Source: Paulinella micropora (lineage: Eukaryota; Cercozoa; Imbricatea; Euglyphida; Paulinellidae). From it: a stretch of DNA of 64,000 bases. The notes below the pieces were generated by a model. The model was given only the letters and a program-made list of their open reading frames with translations. It did no database searches and was not told the DNA's origin. Made by a program: the position numbers and the translations under genes. Positions 50,056-60,767 of the stretch are shown piece after piece (within the stretch, counting starts at the first letter, position 1; every line of letters begins with the position of its first letter). The DNA is taken from NCBI GenBank assembly GCA_019918135.1, contig WBZZ01002895.1, forward strand, positions 45,001 through 109,000, in the 5' to 3' direction.

Positions 50056-51048
50056 TCATTCTAGTACTTTGTGCAACTGGGCAGGCCTGTTCGAACAGCG
50101 CGTCCTCAGCCCTTGCTCTTTGCCGCCTTTTTCGCCGTCATTCTCCTCCTCCAGCGGCAACAGAAATTGGATAGCCAGGTGGTTCTTTTCTAAGTCTAAC
50201 CAGGTATTAACATTGCTGGCCTTAAAAGCGGTCAGGAATCGGGCGCAGCTCTCCATGACTCGGGCCGCACGCGCGCCGCTCGCTGCGCAGACAGAGCTAA
50301 TCACGATGCAGGCACTCCTGTTGCAGCATTCGGGAAGAACCGAATCCATCAGCACAACCTTCACGGACGGGCGCTGTGCCTCCCAAACTCTTTTCTGTGC
50401 CTCGTCGTCCTGTGCATCCTCTTGCAAATGAATGGCTACGCAGGCAAACATAGCTAAGCGTTCTAGGACGAGCCTGAAACGTTCGGGTATGTCGACGTCG
50501 ACTGCTTGGTCAGGCTTAAAGAATTCCCAGACATTGCCTTCCGCGCGGAATTTACGTAGGGCGTACACAAAATCTGATACCGGAGGAGAGATCTCTGCCC
50601 AGGGAAACTCGTGTGGTGGTAGCAACTGCTCGCTCTGTGGAGGGGGCTCGCTTGATATCTCTAGATGGGGCTGGTTGAGCAGCCGGTGTTTCTGTGCCTT
50701 GGTAGTGGTTTCTCGCAAGGTAATGCTATACCTGCCCCCATCCGCAAGCTGCGCCAGCACTTCTGCACCCACCCTCCCAGGCCCGAAAACTAAGAACCCG
50801 GCGTTCGCGCCCTGATCTATCAAGAGGGCCCCGCCCTTTCTGCAATTGTACAAGACATGACCTAACGAGGCAGGAAAGTCGGTGGCTAGGTTACTTAGGT
50901 TTCCGCCCAGGTTCCCGAAGAGTAAGGGCACACGGTCCACCAGGAACGAGCGCAGAATGTCTTGATTTCTAGAGTGCACCACTGCACGCCCGTTCCGACC
51001 ACGCTGGTAAGCATGAAAGCGCGAGGACTGCAAGCGTAGCGTAGCCAT
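50056..51048 (-). CDS. Virus-like protein of unknown function, 330 residues
   Basis: Intact frame; I take the ATG at 51048 (MATLRLQSSRFHAYQRGRNG), since upstream codons are low-complexity leader. It has mixed alpha/beta character (RKGGALLIDQGANAGFLVFG; RFRLVLERLAMFACVAIHLQ) and a polar tail with EEENDGEKGGKEQG. Its size is close to herpesvirus triplex proteins and it lies beside the capsid-like gene, but no motif proves this. The direct repeats at 49941-50062 overlap its 3' end only slightly. Confidence 0.5.
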   Translation of the reverse strand: MATLRLQSSRFHAYQRGRNGRAVVHSRNQDILRSFLVDRVPLLFGNLGGNLSNLATDFPASLGHVLYNCRKGGALLIDQGANAGFLVFGPGRVGAEVLAQLADGGRYSITLRETTTKAQKHRLLNQPHLEISSEPPPQSEQLLPPHEFPWAEISPPVSDFVYALRKFRAEGNVWEFFKPDQAVDVDIPERFRLVLERLAMFACVAIHLQEDAQDDEAQKRVWEAQRPSVKVVLMDSVLPECCNRSACIVISSVCAASGARAARVMESCARFLTAFKASNVNTWLDLEKNHLAIQFLLPLEEENDGEKGGKEQGLRTRCSNRPAQLHKVLE

Positions 51049-52060
51049 GAAACTACACAAATCACAATTGTCTTTCTTTTTTAAGCTTCGGTACAAGGGT
51101 GTACACAGAACGGGGGGGGGGGGCGGGAGGGGAGAGGCACAAGCACGGGGGAGAAAAGAGAGGGACAGAGAGAAAGAGAATAAAATTAAGGATTGGGTGG
51201 AAGGCAGGGAAGGGGAGAGGGGGGGGGGGGGGCGGAACGAACTCTGAGAGGAGGAAGTGTTCGAGCAGTAAGGGGGGGGGGGGGGGGGGGGACAGGAGGG
51301 TAGCGGTGCGTAGGGAGCAGGGCTTGTTTTTTTTCTTTTGCAGCAGGCTGCGGCCCCCCCCTTCCAAGTACACCAAGAACGTGGGAGGGGGGGAGGGGGA
51401 AATCGAACGTGGGAGAGAGGCACCAAAAAAAACACAAGGAGAGGAGAGGAAGGGGGTGAAGGGATTGAATGGGAATGAAGGGCGATGAACCTTCTGCCTT
51501 TTCTTTCCAACCTTTTTTTTTACTTCTTTCTTTAGCGCCTTTGTCGGCATTATTTCTCTGTCGTTCTTCCCCTCCCCCCCCCCCCCACACACCCTGCTTC
51601 TCTTTTTTTACCTATGCCGTAGAAAGAAGAAGACCCCCCCCCCCCTTCCCTCCCTTCTCCCGCTTCACTGCGTTGCTTTTTTTTTTTGTTGTCCAGGCTC
51701 CAAAAAACAAAGGACGCGTATTTTTATTCAGCACATGCCAACAAAATATGTTTTTTTTCCTGACTATTATTTTTGTTTTTATCTGGTACGTTTTTGTGTG
51801 GGCAGCAAAGCCGAGGAGGGGGGGGGGGGGAATAGGAGGGGGGGCACCGACCGAGAGAAAAAGAAGCAGAGCGGACTTCCTTAAAGAAGGACCTAGCTTT
51901 GGGGGGAGAGGGAACGGGGGAAAGATCGGAGGAAAGGAAGTGGGGGAGGGAAATGGGAGGGGAATGAAAAGGGGGATTTTCCCTTTTTTTTCGGATCTCT
52001 GAAACTTTTGTCCTCCCACCCGCCAAAAAAAAAGAAAACAAACACACAGGCAGAAATAAC
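51049..52060. other. Intergenic spacer between divergent genes
   Basis: G-tracts (near 51110, 51220, 51270, 51820) and C-tracts (near 51580, 51635) alternate with A/T runs. It should hold the divergent promoters of the 330-residue gene and the capsid-like gene. No gene is supported. Confidence 0.5.
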
Positions 52061-54846
52061 ATGAGTACCCTTGACGGCGATTGGAAAGATGACGAACAGC
52101 CGCGCAAAAAACGCTACGTTACTTTTTCGCCCTGGGCCAAGGACGAAGAAGCACCGGAAATCTCGTCCGACGGGCCCGTGGTCAGGATGCTAGCGAGCTT
52201 TAATCGGGCTATGAGCTCACTCAGACCAATCAGCCTGGCCAAGGCGTCGACGCGAGCGCCGCTGTCGGACAACGACCCGATGGACTTCATTACACAGAGC
52301 TTGTGGAATGGTTTTGACGGAGGCCACTTTACCATGAACCAGATGTTCATGAACATGCTGGTTGTTTCGCGGCCCGAGCTCTTGAGTGCGATCTCCATGA
52401 TCACGTGGGACAATTTTCTCGAGAAGTACAAGACGGTGAAGCCACACGGGGACAGGGTTACTATGGTGGAATGGCAGTTCAACCCCAAGGCGCTCAACCC
52501 CAAGAGCCAGCGTGTGCCCGGAGTGCTGCTAGAAACCAGCAGGTCGACCAAGACACAGGCATCCAGCACTACGGGGTGGGCTTTGTCATGCCTTCGGACT
52601 GGCCCATGGACAAGACCAAGGTGGTGGTGTACGAAGAATCGCTGCGGGCCGTGAGCATGTCGGTGGTGCTGTCACTCAACTACAACCTAGTGAACAAGCT
52701 CGTGGAGGAGTCCGTCCGGCGCCTGGTAGAGACCGACTACAAACTACCGCTTATCAACGCCCGCGACCTAGCGACGCTGCTGGAGCAGAGGAACGCGCAC
52801 ATCTTTGCCGTGAACAAGGACGGCGTGGGCATCAACGGCATCGAGGTCAAGGCCATGGGCCTGCTGAGAAACCAGGGCAAGGAGCCGGACATGGTGCTGC
52901 TGACGAACGAGGTCTACCGGTTTGCCAACACCATCAAGGCGGAGAGCAGGATCCTGCCGATGTTCGGGCAGGACGAGCCCAAGGTCAAGCCCCACGACCG
53001 AACTAACGAGAAGCTCGTGATGTTCGGACCCAGCAGGGGCTGGACGCCATCCCTTCGCGCAGCTACCAGGTGGGCAGGCGCGAGCCGCACGACCCCACGA
53101 CGACCCCGTGCCTAATCTCAGAACGTTTCCAGATGCTGCCGGACAGCAACATGAGCAACAAGGACTTTGAACGCTACGAGAGCTCGTAGCGCACGATCGG
53201 CATAGTGGACGGCGACCAGGGGGAGATACATTATTTGACCCTCAAGGCCGTCCTGCGACACTCCGGCCTGTTCGGCGGCGATGGCAGCAACGGCCCCGGG
53301 GCTTTGGGTCAGAAATTATTCAAGGAGATTTCGAAATACGAAAACCCTACTCTGTACCAATTGTACGACCGCGCGGGTCTCATCGGCGTGCTGTCCTACT
53401 TGCTGAGCCAGAGGCCTGAGCTCGCCGACCAGCTGCCGCCGCCGAGCGCGGCGGCAGCTGGCGGCGACAGCGACGACGGCGGCGGTGGTGGCGGTGGTGG
53501 CGGTGGTGGCGACGACGACAGCGATGATGACGGCTTGGCCACCGGTGTCGGTCCTGCGACTGGTGGCGGTGGGTTCGACCTAGCCGACATTGCACCATTC
53601 GACATATTTGCGCTGGGTGCAGCTGTCGCTATCCCTCAAGCCAGTTTACTTGGTATCCAGGACTGGGCCAGAAAGTTTATCAGTGGATTACCCATCAAAG
53701 ACATGGACCAGGATGAACTTCGAGACAGTGTCCAACAGAGCGATCAAAACCAGAAGAAGCTGCGCAACCTGCTCAAGGCGCTGTTTTCGAAGGGCAAACC
53801 TAGCGACGCACAGTTATACGCTTGCTTCGTACAATCGCTGCTGCAGAATGTCCAAGACGCTGCTGCGCTCGCGTCAAGCGGCTCTGCAGCGCTTGGCGCA
53901 ATTGAGGAGCAAACTAGGCAAGAATGCAAACAGCAGATCGTTGCATTTTTGAATAGCACCGACACCCACTACCAAACGCTAATACCGCAGGTGGGAGCGT
54001 TTCTCGACGACAAAGATTCGAACGAAGGAATGGCAATTGCCTGCATGTGGCTATTTTACGATTCCGAAACGAAGAAAGTCACGGTCGACGACATCGACAA
54101 ATTTAATCTGCGCGCGAGCCTCCTGCGCGCTCTGACACAATTGTGCACAGAGAAAACAAAAAAATTAGACGACGATATAAAGTCGGCAATCGGTTGGTGC
54201 AATGAAACAAGCGACGCTGGTGTGGAACGGAAGGTGCTTGGTCAGTATTTGCTTGAGAAGTTCAGCCCCGCCTCGGCACAAGAAAAGTCCGTCACCGCTA
54301 GCTACATCAATCAGCTCATGCGCGAAGCACTGGGGCAACACGCTCGGTCTGGCGGCGTGTCGCCACTGGACGGCACGCCGCCCAAAACGCCGCCGGGCGG
54401 CCAAAGCCAACAACGTTTCCTGGACTGGCTGCGAACAAGCAAGGCTACGCGCTCGAACCTGGAGTGGCTTATCGACTATAACCTGCCCTTCCCTCTCGGC
54501 TTTATGCTCTTCCGGCCCGCCATCAAGTTCGTCGGCGGGTCGGCGCTCTTCATGCGCAAGGGGCAGGGCAGCGCGCACGTGGTCGTCAAGGACTCAGACG
54601 TGATCTTTGCCAACGACCCCGATTCTTTCCAGACCAGCGTGCAGGTGCGCTTCAAGGCGGGCACCATCGTCATGGACCGCCGCACGCTGCGGATAGAGCC
54701 CAACATCGTGTCGGTCCGCTACGAGCACGGGGCGGGCGTCAAGCTGGCTAGTACCGTGCCCAAGCAACTCAACGGCAGCGACCCGCGCCCCGGCCTGGAC
54801 TGGGACATCGTCGTGGTGCCCGTGCCGTACACGTACGTGCCCAAGT
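52061..54846 (+). pseudogene. Probable HK97-type major capsid protein, 3' end cut by the duplication
   Basis: The ATG at 52061 starts MSTLDGDWKDDEQPRKKRY. Features that suggest an HK97-fold capsid protein are an N-arm-like start, an E-loop-like stretch (GVLLETSRSTKTQ, then IQHYGVGFVMPSDW), a long spine-like helix (ESLRAVSMSVVLSLNYNLVN), and a P-domain-like part ending RFQMLPDSNMSNKDFE. Farther on, a Gly/Asp-rich insert, a helical region and a beta-rich region (PFPLGFMLFRPAIKFVGGSA) may be tower or accessory domains. At about 930 codons it is larger than phage capsid proteins and nearer to herpesvirus/mirusvirus size. It is broken in about three places. The fold assignment is by eye. Confidence 0.5.
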
Positions 54847-55290
54847 CCCGCACAGGCCCGAGGCATGCAGTAAGTGCGCCCGCCGCGCTCGCTCGGCACC
54901 TACGAGCTCCTGCACACACGAATGGACGAACGCGACCAGACAACCGCCGTCCAGCTCGGACGACTGGGACGACTGTAGAAGAAGCTCGGGCGGGCAACCC
55001 ACAGCGCCGTGTTTGAGCTCGAAGTCTAGGTCGATGTAAAAGCGTGGCGTTTGTGGATGGCTGATCTCGGCCAGTGCGAGTGTGCGCGGCTGCCGGCTGC
55101 ACATGAGCAACCCGACCAAGCGCAAGTAAAAGGCATCGTTTTCGGGAAACCTGTACTTGCCGCAAGCGAAATTGGTGCAGTTTATGTCGCCCGACTCTAC
55201 GCGGTACTGAGCAGCTAATTTCTGCAGTTCCTTGTAGCTGTCGCTACGCCGCAGGCGCGTCCCTCCAACTGGGTGGCTTCCAAAGTTCAT
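54847..55290 (-). pseudogene. Primase fragment, copy B
   Basis: This is the first 148 codons of the UL52-type primase, including FYIDLDFE. The rest of the gene is absent because the duplication begins inside it. The frame then runs into the antisense of the capsid-like gene. It cannot be a working primase. Confidence 0.9.
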
Positions 55291-56139
55291 CGCCTACATC
55301 TTGTCCTGTGCGGGCCATGCCGCTTCTGGCTCAAGACGGCGGCTACGTTCTTATGCTTTCCACGGGCGCGGTCTCCAGCGGCCCCCCCCTCCCCACCCTT
55401 TCCTCGCAGCCGCAAAACCCACTCCCCTCCCCTCCTCCCTCATTTACACGCACTAACTAAGCTCTTCAGAGCGTTCCCATCCCCCAACCTCCGTTCCTCC
55501 ATTCCAAAGAAAGAAAAAGAAGGGAGGGGAGAGGGGGGGGGGGCCGTCTGGGCACGAGGCGTTCCCCAGCGCGGCCCCCCCCCCCCCCCCCGGCAAGGAG
55601 AGGGCGGAAGGGGGGGGGCCTTTCGAGCTCACACGAACTTACCTTTTTCTTTTTGCTAGGGTTTGCCCCCCCCCCCCCACCCCCCCCCCCCCCAACACTC
55701 TGCGCAACCGCTTGTGGTATAGTCTCCGGGCGCGAGGGTGTGTGAAGGGGGGAGAGGGGGGGAGGGAGGGGGGAGGGCCATCGGGCGCCCGGTACCCATT
55801 CTTAAACCCCGGCCCCCCCCCCCACCCCCCATCATCTCTCTTCTCGCGTCCCCCCCCCCCCTCCTGTACACATTCCCCCCCCCACTCCGGGGAAATCCCC
55901 GGGGAAAAGTATATTGCTATAACCGAGCGCTGTTGCGCTTATGGTAGAACTAGACCAGGAATAAAAGACCTCCCCCCCCCCGCCTCCTCTCCCACTCTTC
56001 CCTCCCCCCCCCCTCTCTCTCTCTTCATATTTCTTTTTTTCTTTATTGGTGGTGCAACGGGCGCCAACCGCCTATCCCTCTCCCCCCCCCCCCGGCCTCA
56101 TTTTGTTTAGACTCTTAATTTTCACCAGCTGCTCCACGA
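55291..56139. other. GC-tract-rich spacer, copy B
   Basis: Duplicate of 42126-42977, with different lengths of several C and G runs. No gene is supported. Confidence 0.6.
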
Positions 56140-57017
56140 ATGGACACCAGCGCGCCAGACGATGAAAAGTGTAGAAAAGTTGTCATCAGTGTTGGGCTGC
56201 GATGGCGGGACCTGGTTGCCTCGCCGCTGTCGGATTTCGTGAAGTTGACAGAGGCAATTATATCGAAAAGAATCCCATTGTTCGAGGCGCTGCCCTCTTA
56301 CCGGCAATTGTTGTTTGCGAATGGCGTGTTAGCTCATGAATTGAGTTATCACTTCGAGGTGCAGGAATTCAAGTTTACGTCGTTCGGGCCCGCCTTTTGC
56401 GCGCTACCGGTGGCGGAGGCTGTCTGTCTGCTACCGGCAGCGGCTGTCGGGTCACGAGCCCGGACGCGGGCGCTGTGGCACCGTCGCCCAGCAAGATCCT
56501 GCCTGAATTCTTGGACAAGGCTTTCAAGAGCGTCATGGGATCCGCACAAACGTCGCGTCCGTTCTCCCCCGTGCCCAACGAGCCGGAGGAGCTCAGCCTG
56601 GAGCTGCGCCTCGGAGATTTTCGTTTGAGCGATAACGAAGGTAGTTCGGACGACGAGGACGCAGACGACAACTTGACTACAAACACTGACAGGAAGAGCA
56701 GACAGGAACTGCTGCTTCTATCGCTGAAATGGGTTAGGGCCGCGTCTTCCTTGTTCGAGATGGTAACAAAGCAGCAGAGCTTAGTGGCCGTGCTGAAACG
56801 GCTGTTCGATTGACATGATCTGAAAATCAATTTCACGATTGCCTCCATCAGATGCCATGCCGGGGAGAACGTCGACGATTGCATGAGGGTGGAGCAGGGC
56901 CTCCCGCTGCCGCACTACGCGCTGGCGTGCCCGAACGCCCCGAAAGGCGAGTGCCGACGTTTGCACTGTCCAGCCATGAGGAAACTACTTGTTTTCAACG
57001 TTGCTTGCCTGGCCTAG
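56140..57017 (+). pseudogene. Virus-like protein of unknown function (broken), copy B
   Basis: Duplicate of 42978-43855, with the same start (MDTSAPDDEKCRK), the same acidic and Cys-rich parts and the same general state of decay. One substitution separates the visible coding parts. Confidence 0.4.
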
Positions 57018-57141
57018 CTCTAAAAAAAGTTTACGAAATGTTTTTTTTTAATTAAAGAGAAGAACGCAAGATTGAACGACCGACCAGGCCTGGTCACACA
57101 CACACCTGAGCACGTTTTCTTTTTTTCGGGTCGCCCCTCGA

Positions 57142-58443
57142 TCAGTACAGCGTGACGTAGGGCTGTATGTGCACGTGCGACAGCGACGGCAGGTGTCGCA
57201 GGTCGGTGGGCGGCAGCGAGTCATGGGCCATCCCGCGCCCGTAAAGCAGTTGTTGGATATCTTCCAGCGCGCGGGACAGTTCCCCCTTGTAGTTCCGCTC
57301 GTCATTATCCGCCAGAACCTGCCCCACGTAGATCGACGCGACGTACCAGTCGCGACCCCAAAGTGTGCCCGTACACTGCCACGCGGGCAGGGGTTCCTCG
57401 GTCCTAGTCCCTAGCGGCCTGAAACGCCACACGACACGCTGCTTGCTTGCTTTTTCTTCTTCATCGCTGCCCGCCCCTGGTTTTTCCCCGTACAAGACCT
57501 GTTCCAGCACCAGCCACAAGTGCAGCGTGACCTCGGGCGGTAATTGGTCCAGGCCAAAGCTCAGGCCTTTCCTCTCCATGTGCACCGTCTCCCCCGGCGC
57601 CCAACGCGTGTGGGAGCAGTCCTCGTCGAGCCTGGTTTTCTTGAAGGAGGGCAGGGTCCAGATGTTAATAAGCCCCGAGTCCGTGCCCGTGTAGTACACG
57701 GGCCCGCAGCGCAGCACGCTGCCGGTCATAGCCGGGATGTAGCTCCGAGCGTTGGTCTCCGTGCTTTGTATTTGGTCCAGCACTCCGAGGGGCGTAAGCA
57801 GAGTGAGAATAGAGGCGGCCCGGTGGCGCGCGAGCTGCTTGTCGACATTGTCTTGCACCTGTCTGAGCGAGTAGTTTGCGCGGAACAGGTTTATCAAGCA
57901 CTTGAACGCTTCGTTCGGGGGCCTGTCCGTCGGTAGCGGCTCGTACTTGCACATATAATTTATATAAGACGGGTTTGTCACGAAACACAGCACGCGGCCG
58001 GAGACCGCGGTCATAACCTCGGCCGCGTCACCTCCCGCGCCATAGAAGTTGCTGTCGACCTGCACTTCCTGGAGCACGTTCTGGCGGCGGAACCGCGGGT
58101 CATCCCGGGTGATGAAGATCTCGGTGTTAACGGGCGGCTTCATAATAGGGCCCAGCCCATTTCTTTTGCCCAGGTAATCATGGCGTTTGGCCGTGAAGCC
58201 AAACCTGGCCTCTCGCAGGCGCCTCTCTCCCTCAAACCAGCCGCTGAAGTCCAGGCTAGGTGTGCTGCCCACGGGGGCTAGCCCCTGCACATCCTTGCGC
58301 ACGTGCTCGGGGACCGTCCTGTTGATCGTGTCCCTGCCCTCTCCGACCCGCCGCAGCAGATTGAATTCGTCATGGACCTGTCTTTCCAACGCGCGTTCCC
58401 CGGTCCGGGGCCGAAAATATCGGTCTTGGTCGTCCAGGTTCAT
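57142..58443 (-). CDS. Conserved virus-like protein, possible virion component, copy B
   Basis: Duplicate of 43982-45283 and also an intact 433-codon frame (start MNLDDQDRYFRPRTGER). About three amino-acid differences are visible: Gly to Val in the WYGASIYVG stretch, Ala to Thr in NIWALPSF, and Arg to Cys in DEDRSHTRW. The 5' leader differs in microsatellite length. Confidence 0.5.
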   Translation of the reverse strand: MNLDDQDRYFRPRTGERALERQVHDEFNLLRRVGEGRDTINRTVPEHVRKDVQGLAPVGSTPSLDFSGWFEGERRLREARFGFTAKRHDYLGKRNGLGPIMKPPVNTEIFITRDDPRFRRQNVLQEVQVDSNFYGAGGDAAEVMTAVSGRVLCFVTNPSYINYMCKYEPLPTDRPPNEAFKCLINLFRANYSLRQVQDNVDKQLARHRAASILTLLTPLGVLDQIQSTETNARSYIPAMTGSVLRCGPVYYTGTDSGLINIWTLPSFKKTRLDEDCSHTRWAPGETVHMERKGLSFGLDQLPPEVTLHLWLVLEQVLYGEKPGAGSDEEEKASKQRVVWRFRPLGTRTEEPLPAWQCTGTLWGRDWYVASIYVGQVLADNDERNYKGELSRALEDIQQLLYGRGMAHDSLPPTDLRHLPSLSHVHIQPYVTLY

Positions 58444-58501
58444 CCCTTTTTTTTTAGCAAAAGAAAAAAAAAAGCCTCCGCCGCTCTTGCACCTTGCTTT
58501 T

Positions 58502-58542
<41 letters not shown>

Positions 58543-59178
58543 TTTGCTTCCTGCCGTAGCCTGCCTTGGTTGTTTTTTGGAAAAGAATGGAAAGGTGGCG
58601 GATGGGGATCGAGGAGGGAGGGGGGGGGGATGGTAAAGAAACTTCAGTATATTTGAGAGTCGGAACAAGCTGTACAATAAATTGTGTAGAGATGTTTTTG
58701 AAAGGGAGACAAGAGAGAGAGAGAGAGAGAGAGAGAGGAAAGAAGGGGAAGGGTGGGGGGCGGGGGAGCTAAGGCAGACGAACGCAGCCCGCTCTTGTCT
58801 CTGCGAGTCGGGGGGGAAGGGAAAGAAAGGGGTTCGGGGGACCAGGCCGCCCTGCCCCCCCCCCCCCCTACACACACCCTTCGCTCTTTTCTTTTCTCTT
58901 TCTCCCGTCCCCCACCCCCCGCCGCTACTGGCCGCCCACACTGTCCGAAGGGAGGGAGGGAGGGCGGAAGTGCTGGAAAAAAAAAGGAATGACGAGAATG
59001 GGTTGTTTCCTTTTTTTTGGGGGGGGGGGGACAAGGGAGGCAAAGGTTACAAGAGAAAACAAAAAAAGGAGGGGAAAGAAAAACGAGAAGGAAAACCTTT
59101 TTTTAAAAGAAAACAAGGGGGGAGGGGCAGAGGAGGGGGCGGGAAGAGCGCAGGGGCTGTACACAATTAACAAAAGAA
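58444..59178. other. Intergenic low-complexity spacer, copy B
   Basis: Duplicate of 45284-46014; (CT)n and (GA)n are longer here and a short C-rich piece near 58910 is missing. No gene is supported. Confidence 0.55.
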
Positions 59179-60393
59179 TTGGACAGCGCTACGACAGACG
59201 CCTGCGTCGTCTTGTACTTCAACCAAACCAGTGGAAGTGTAGATGTCTGGCTAAACTTAGATGCACTTGGCCAAAACAAGCAATTGCTGACCAATTTACA
59301 CGAAATACTACAGCAACAAGGGTTTTGCCCTCTCCCTGTTACTCAATGGGCAATCGAAATCAAAACCGAAAGGCAAGCAGACCAGAAAGCATTATTCAAG
59401 CAACTCTTGCATGTCGAAGACGAGATATGGGAGACACTGGAGAAGAACATCCAAGTTGTATCTCGGGAGTTAAAGCAAAGCCAAGATGCTTGATTGCTGC
59501 AAGAAAGCCGGGTTACCGGTAAAGGCAACACAGTACGAGACGCGCGGTTGCGTATATACGTCGTCGGTCGCAATGGAAGACCAGCCAAAAAGCGAAAGAC
59601 ACAAAGCAACGCTGATGCTGCGCACATGTTAACTTTAATGCAGCGAGCGGCAGAAGCCCAGGCAAAATTGAAAATAGTCATGGCAGAGCTGGTAAGGCTC
59701 AATGCACAGGTGAAAAGCACGAATAAAGAACTTGAAATAGCTTTGGCACAATCAAGTGCAGCATCTGAAACGCTTGAAAATTATCAGCAAAACCGGAGAG
59801 GGACGAATGGACTAGTAGAACAAGATCAGGAAGTAGACGATGGTGATCAAGCGTCGTCCCCCCTTGAATTCGAGGACAGACCTGATGAAGAAGAAGAAGA
59901 AGAAAGCGATCAGATAACAGACGGTTTAATGTTTGGCGCTGATAATTCTGAAGCAGAAGAAGACGAAGAAAATGATCAGATGACAGATGCTTTAATGTTT
60001 GGCGCTGATAATTCTGAAGAAGAAGAAGAAGAAGAAGAAGAAGAAGAAGAAGAAGAAGAAGAAGAAAGTCCCGGGCCCAGTCATCAGGGCGTCCAGCAAG
60101 AGAACAAGATTTTTTCTTGCGAGCTCTGTTCTTCGTCCGAAGACATAAGCACACTAGCTTTGACAGAGCACCGATTACAGCAGCTTCTTTACGAGCAGCC
60201 CGAGTACCCCGGCGTGTTGCGATTTCTGATGCCGGACACAAGTGGCGGGGGCCCAGACATCAGATCGGGCTCGCGGCAGGTACCCCCCACGCTGCGCCCC
60301 AGCACCGAGCCCATGATCCTAGCCAATCCAGGCAGTTCGGCGCACGCCAAGACGCTGCAGCTGCGCTCCTTGACGGCGGCTGCCGTCGTCACC
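59179..60393 (+). pseudogene. Acidic virus-like protein (broken, 3' truncated), copy B
   Basis: Duplicate of the first part of 46015-47481. It has a longer Glu run than copy A and stops at the duplication end, after RSLTAAAVVT, where transposase DNA begins. It shares the interruption seen in copy A. Confidence 0.45.
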
Positions 60394-60517
60394 GAGGAGA
60401 AAATCAAGCTTCTTAACAGCGTGTCTTCGATTTCGGATAGTGGAAAGACTTTCTCTGCGCAGGGAGAGCTCCACCATCACAGTTGTCATAGAAACATCAA
60501 GCTCTAGTAATAAAAAG

Positions 60518-60574
60518 GTAATAAATAAATGAACTTGTTAATGACTATTAGTCTAAGAAATTTCTCATTTCTAG
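60518..60574 (+). other. Intron 1 of the second transposase gene
   Basis: 57 nt, GT...TTTCTAG. Removal keeps the frame from NKK into VVGTDVDANVD. Confidence 0.65.
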
Positions 60575-60697
60575 GTTGTTGGCACTGACGTCGATGCTAA
60601 CGTCGATCAGAGGGAGGAGCCACACAGTATTCCTTTCAAAAGAGGAGATAGTAGTGGCTGCGACAGCTCGAGACTATATGGTCCCACAGGCTCTTTG

Positions 60698-60767
60698 GTA
60701 ACACTATATTTTTGTTTTGCTTGCTTGCATCGCGGAAGTTGCTATAATGTCAATCTTGCTTGTTTAG
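60698..60767 (+). other. Intron 2 of the second transposase gene
   Basis: 70 nt, GTAACA...TTGTTTAG. Removal joins GPTGSL to NIDDDVSDTD in one frame. Confidence 0.65.

Larger units (their letters stand above)
54847..60393 (+). repeat. 5.5 kb direct duplication, copy B (truncated at both ends)
   Basis: Its left junction cuts the capsid-like gene on one side and the primase gene on the other; only about four bases (CCCG) are shared at the breakpoint. Its right junction abuts a transposase exon. It differs from copy A by about seven substitutions, several homopolymer lengths, and three extra GAA codons. Confidence 0.95.

Noticed and set aside
54847-55016. C-terminal extension of the capsid-like frame
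   Set aside because: After the junction the frame is antisense to the primase fragment, so these residues are chance read-through into the duplicate.
57142-59043. 633-codon version of the copy B virion-like gene
   Set aside because: The upstream 200 codons are Pro/Ser/Arg-rich low-complexity leader absent from copy A as one frame; the ATG at 58443 is shared by both copies.
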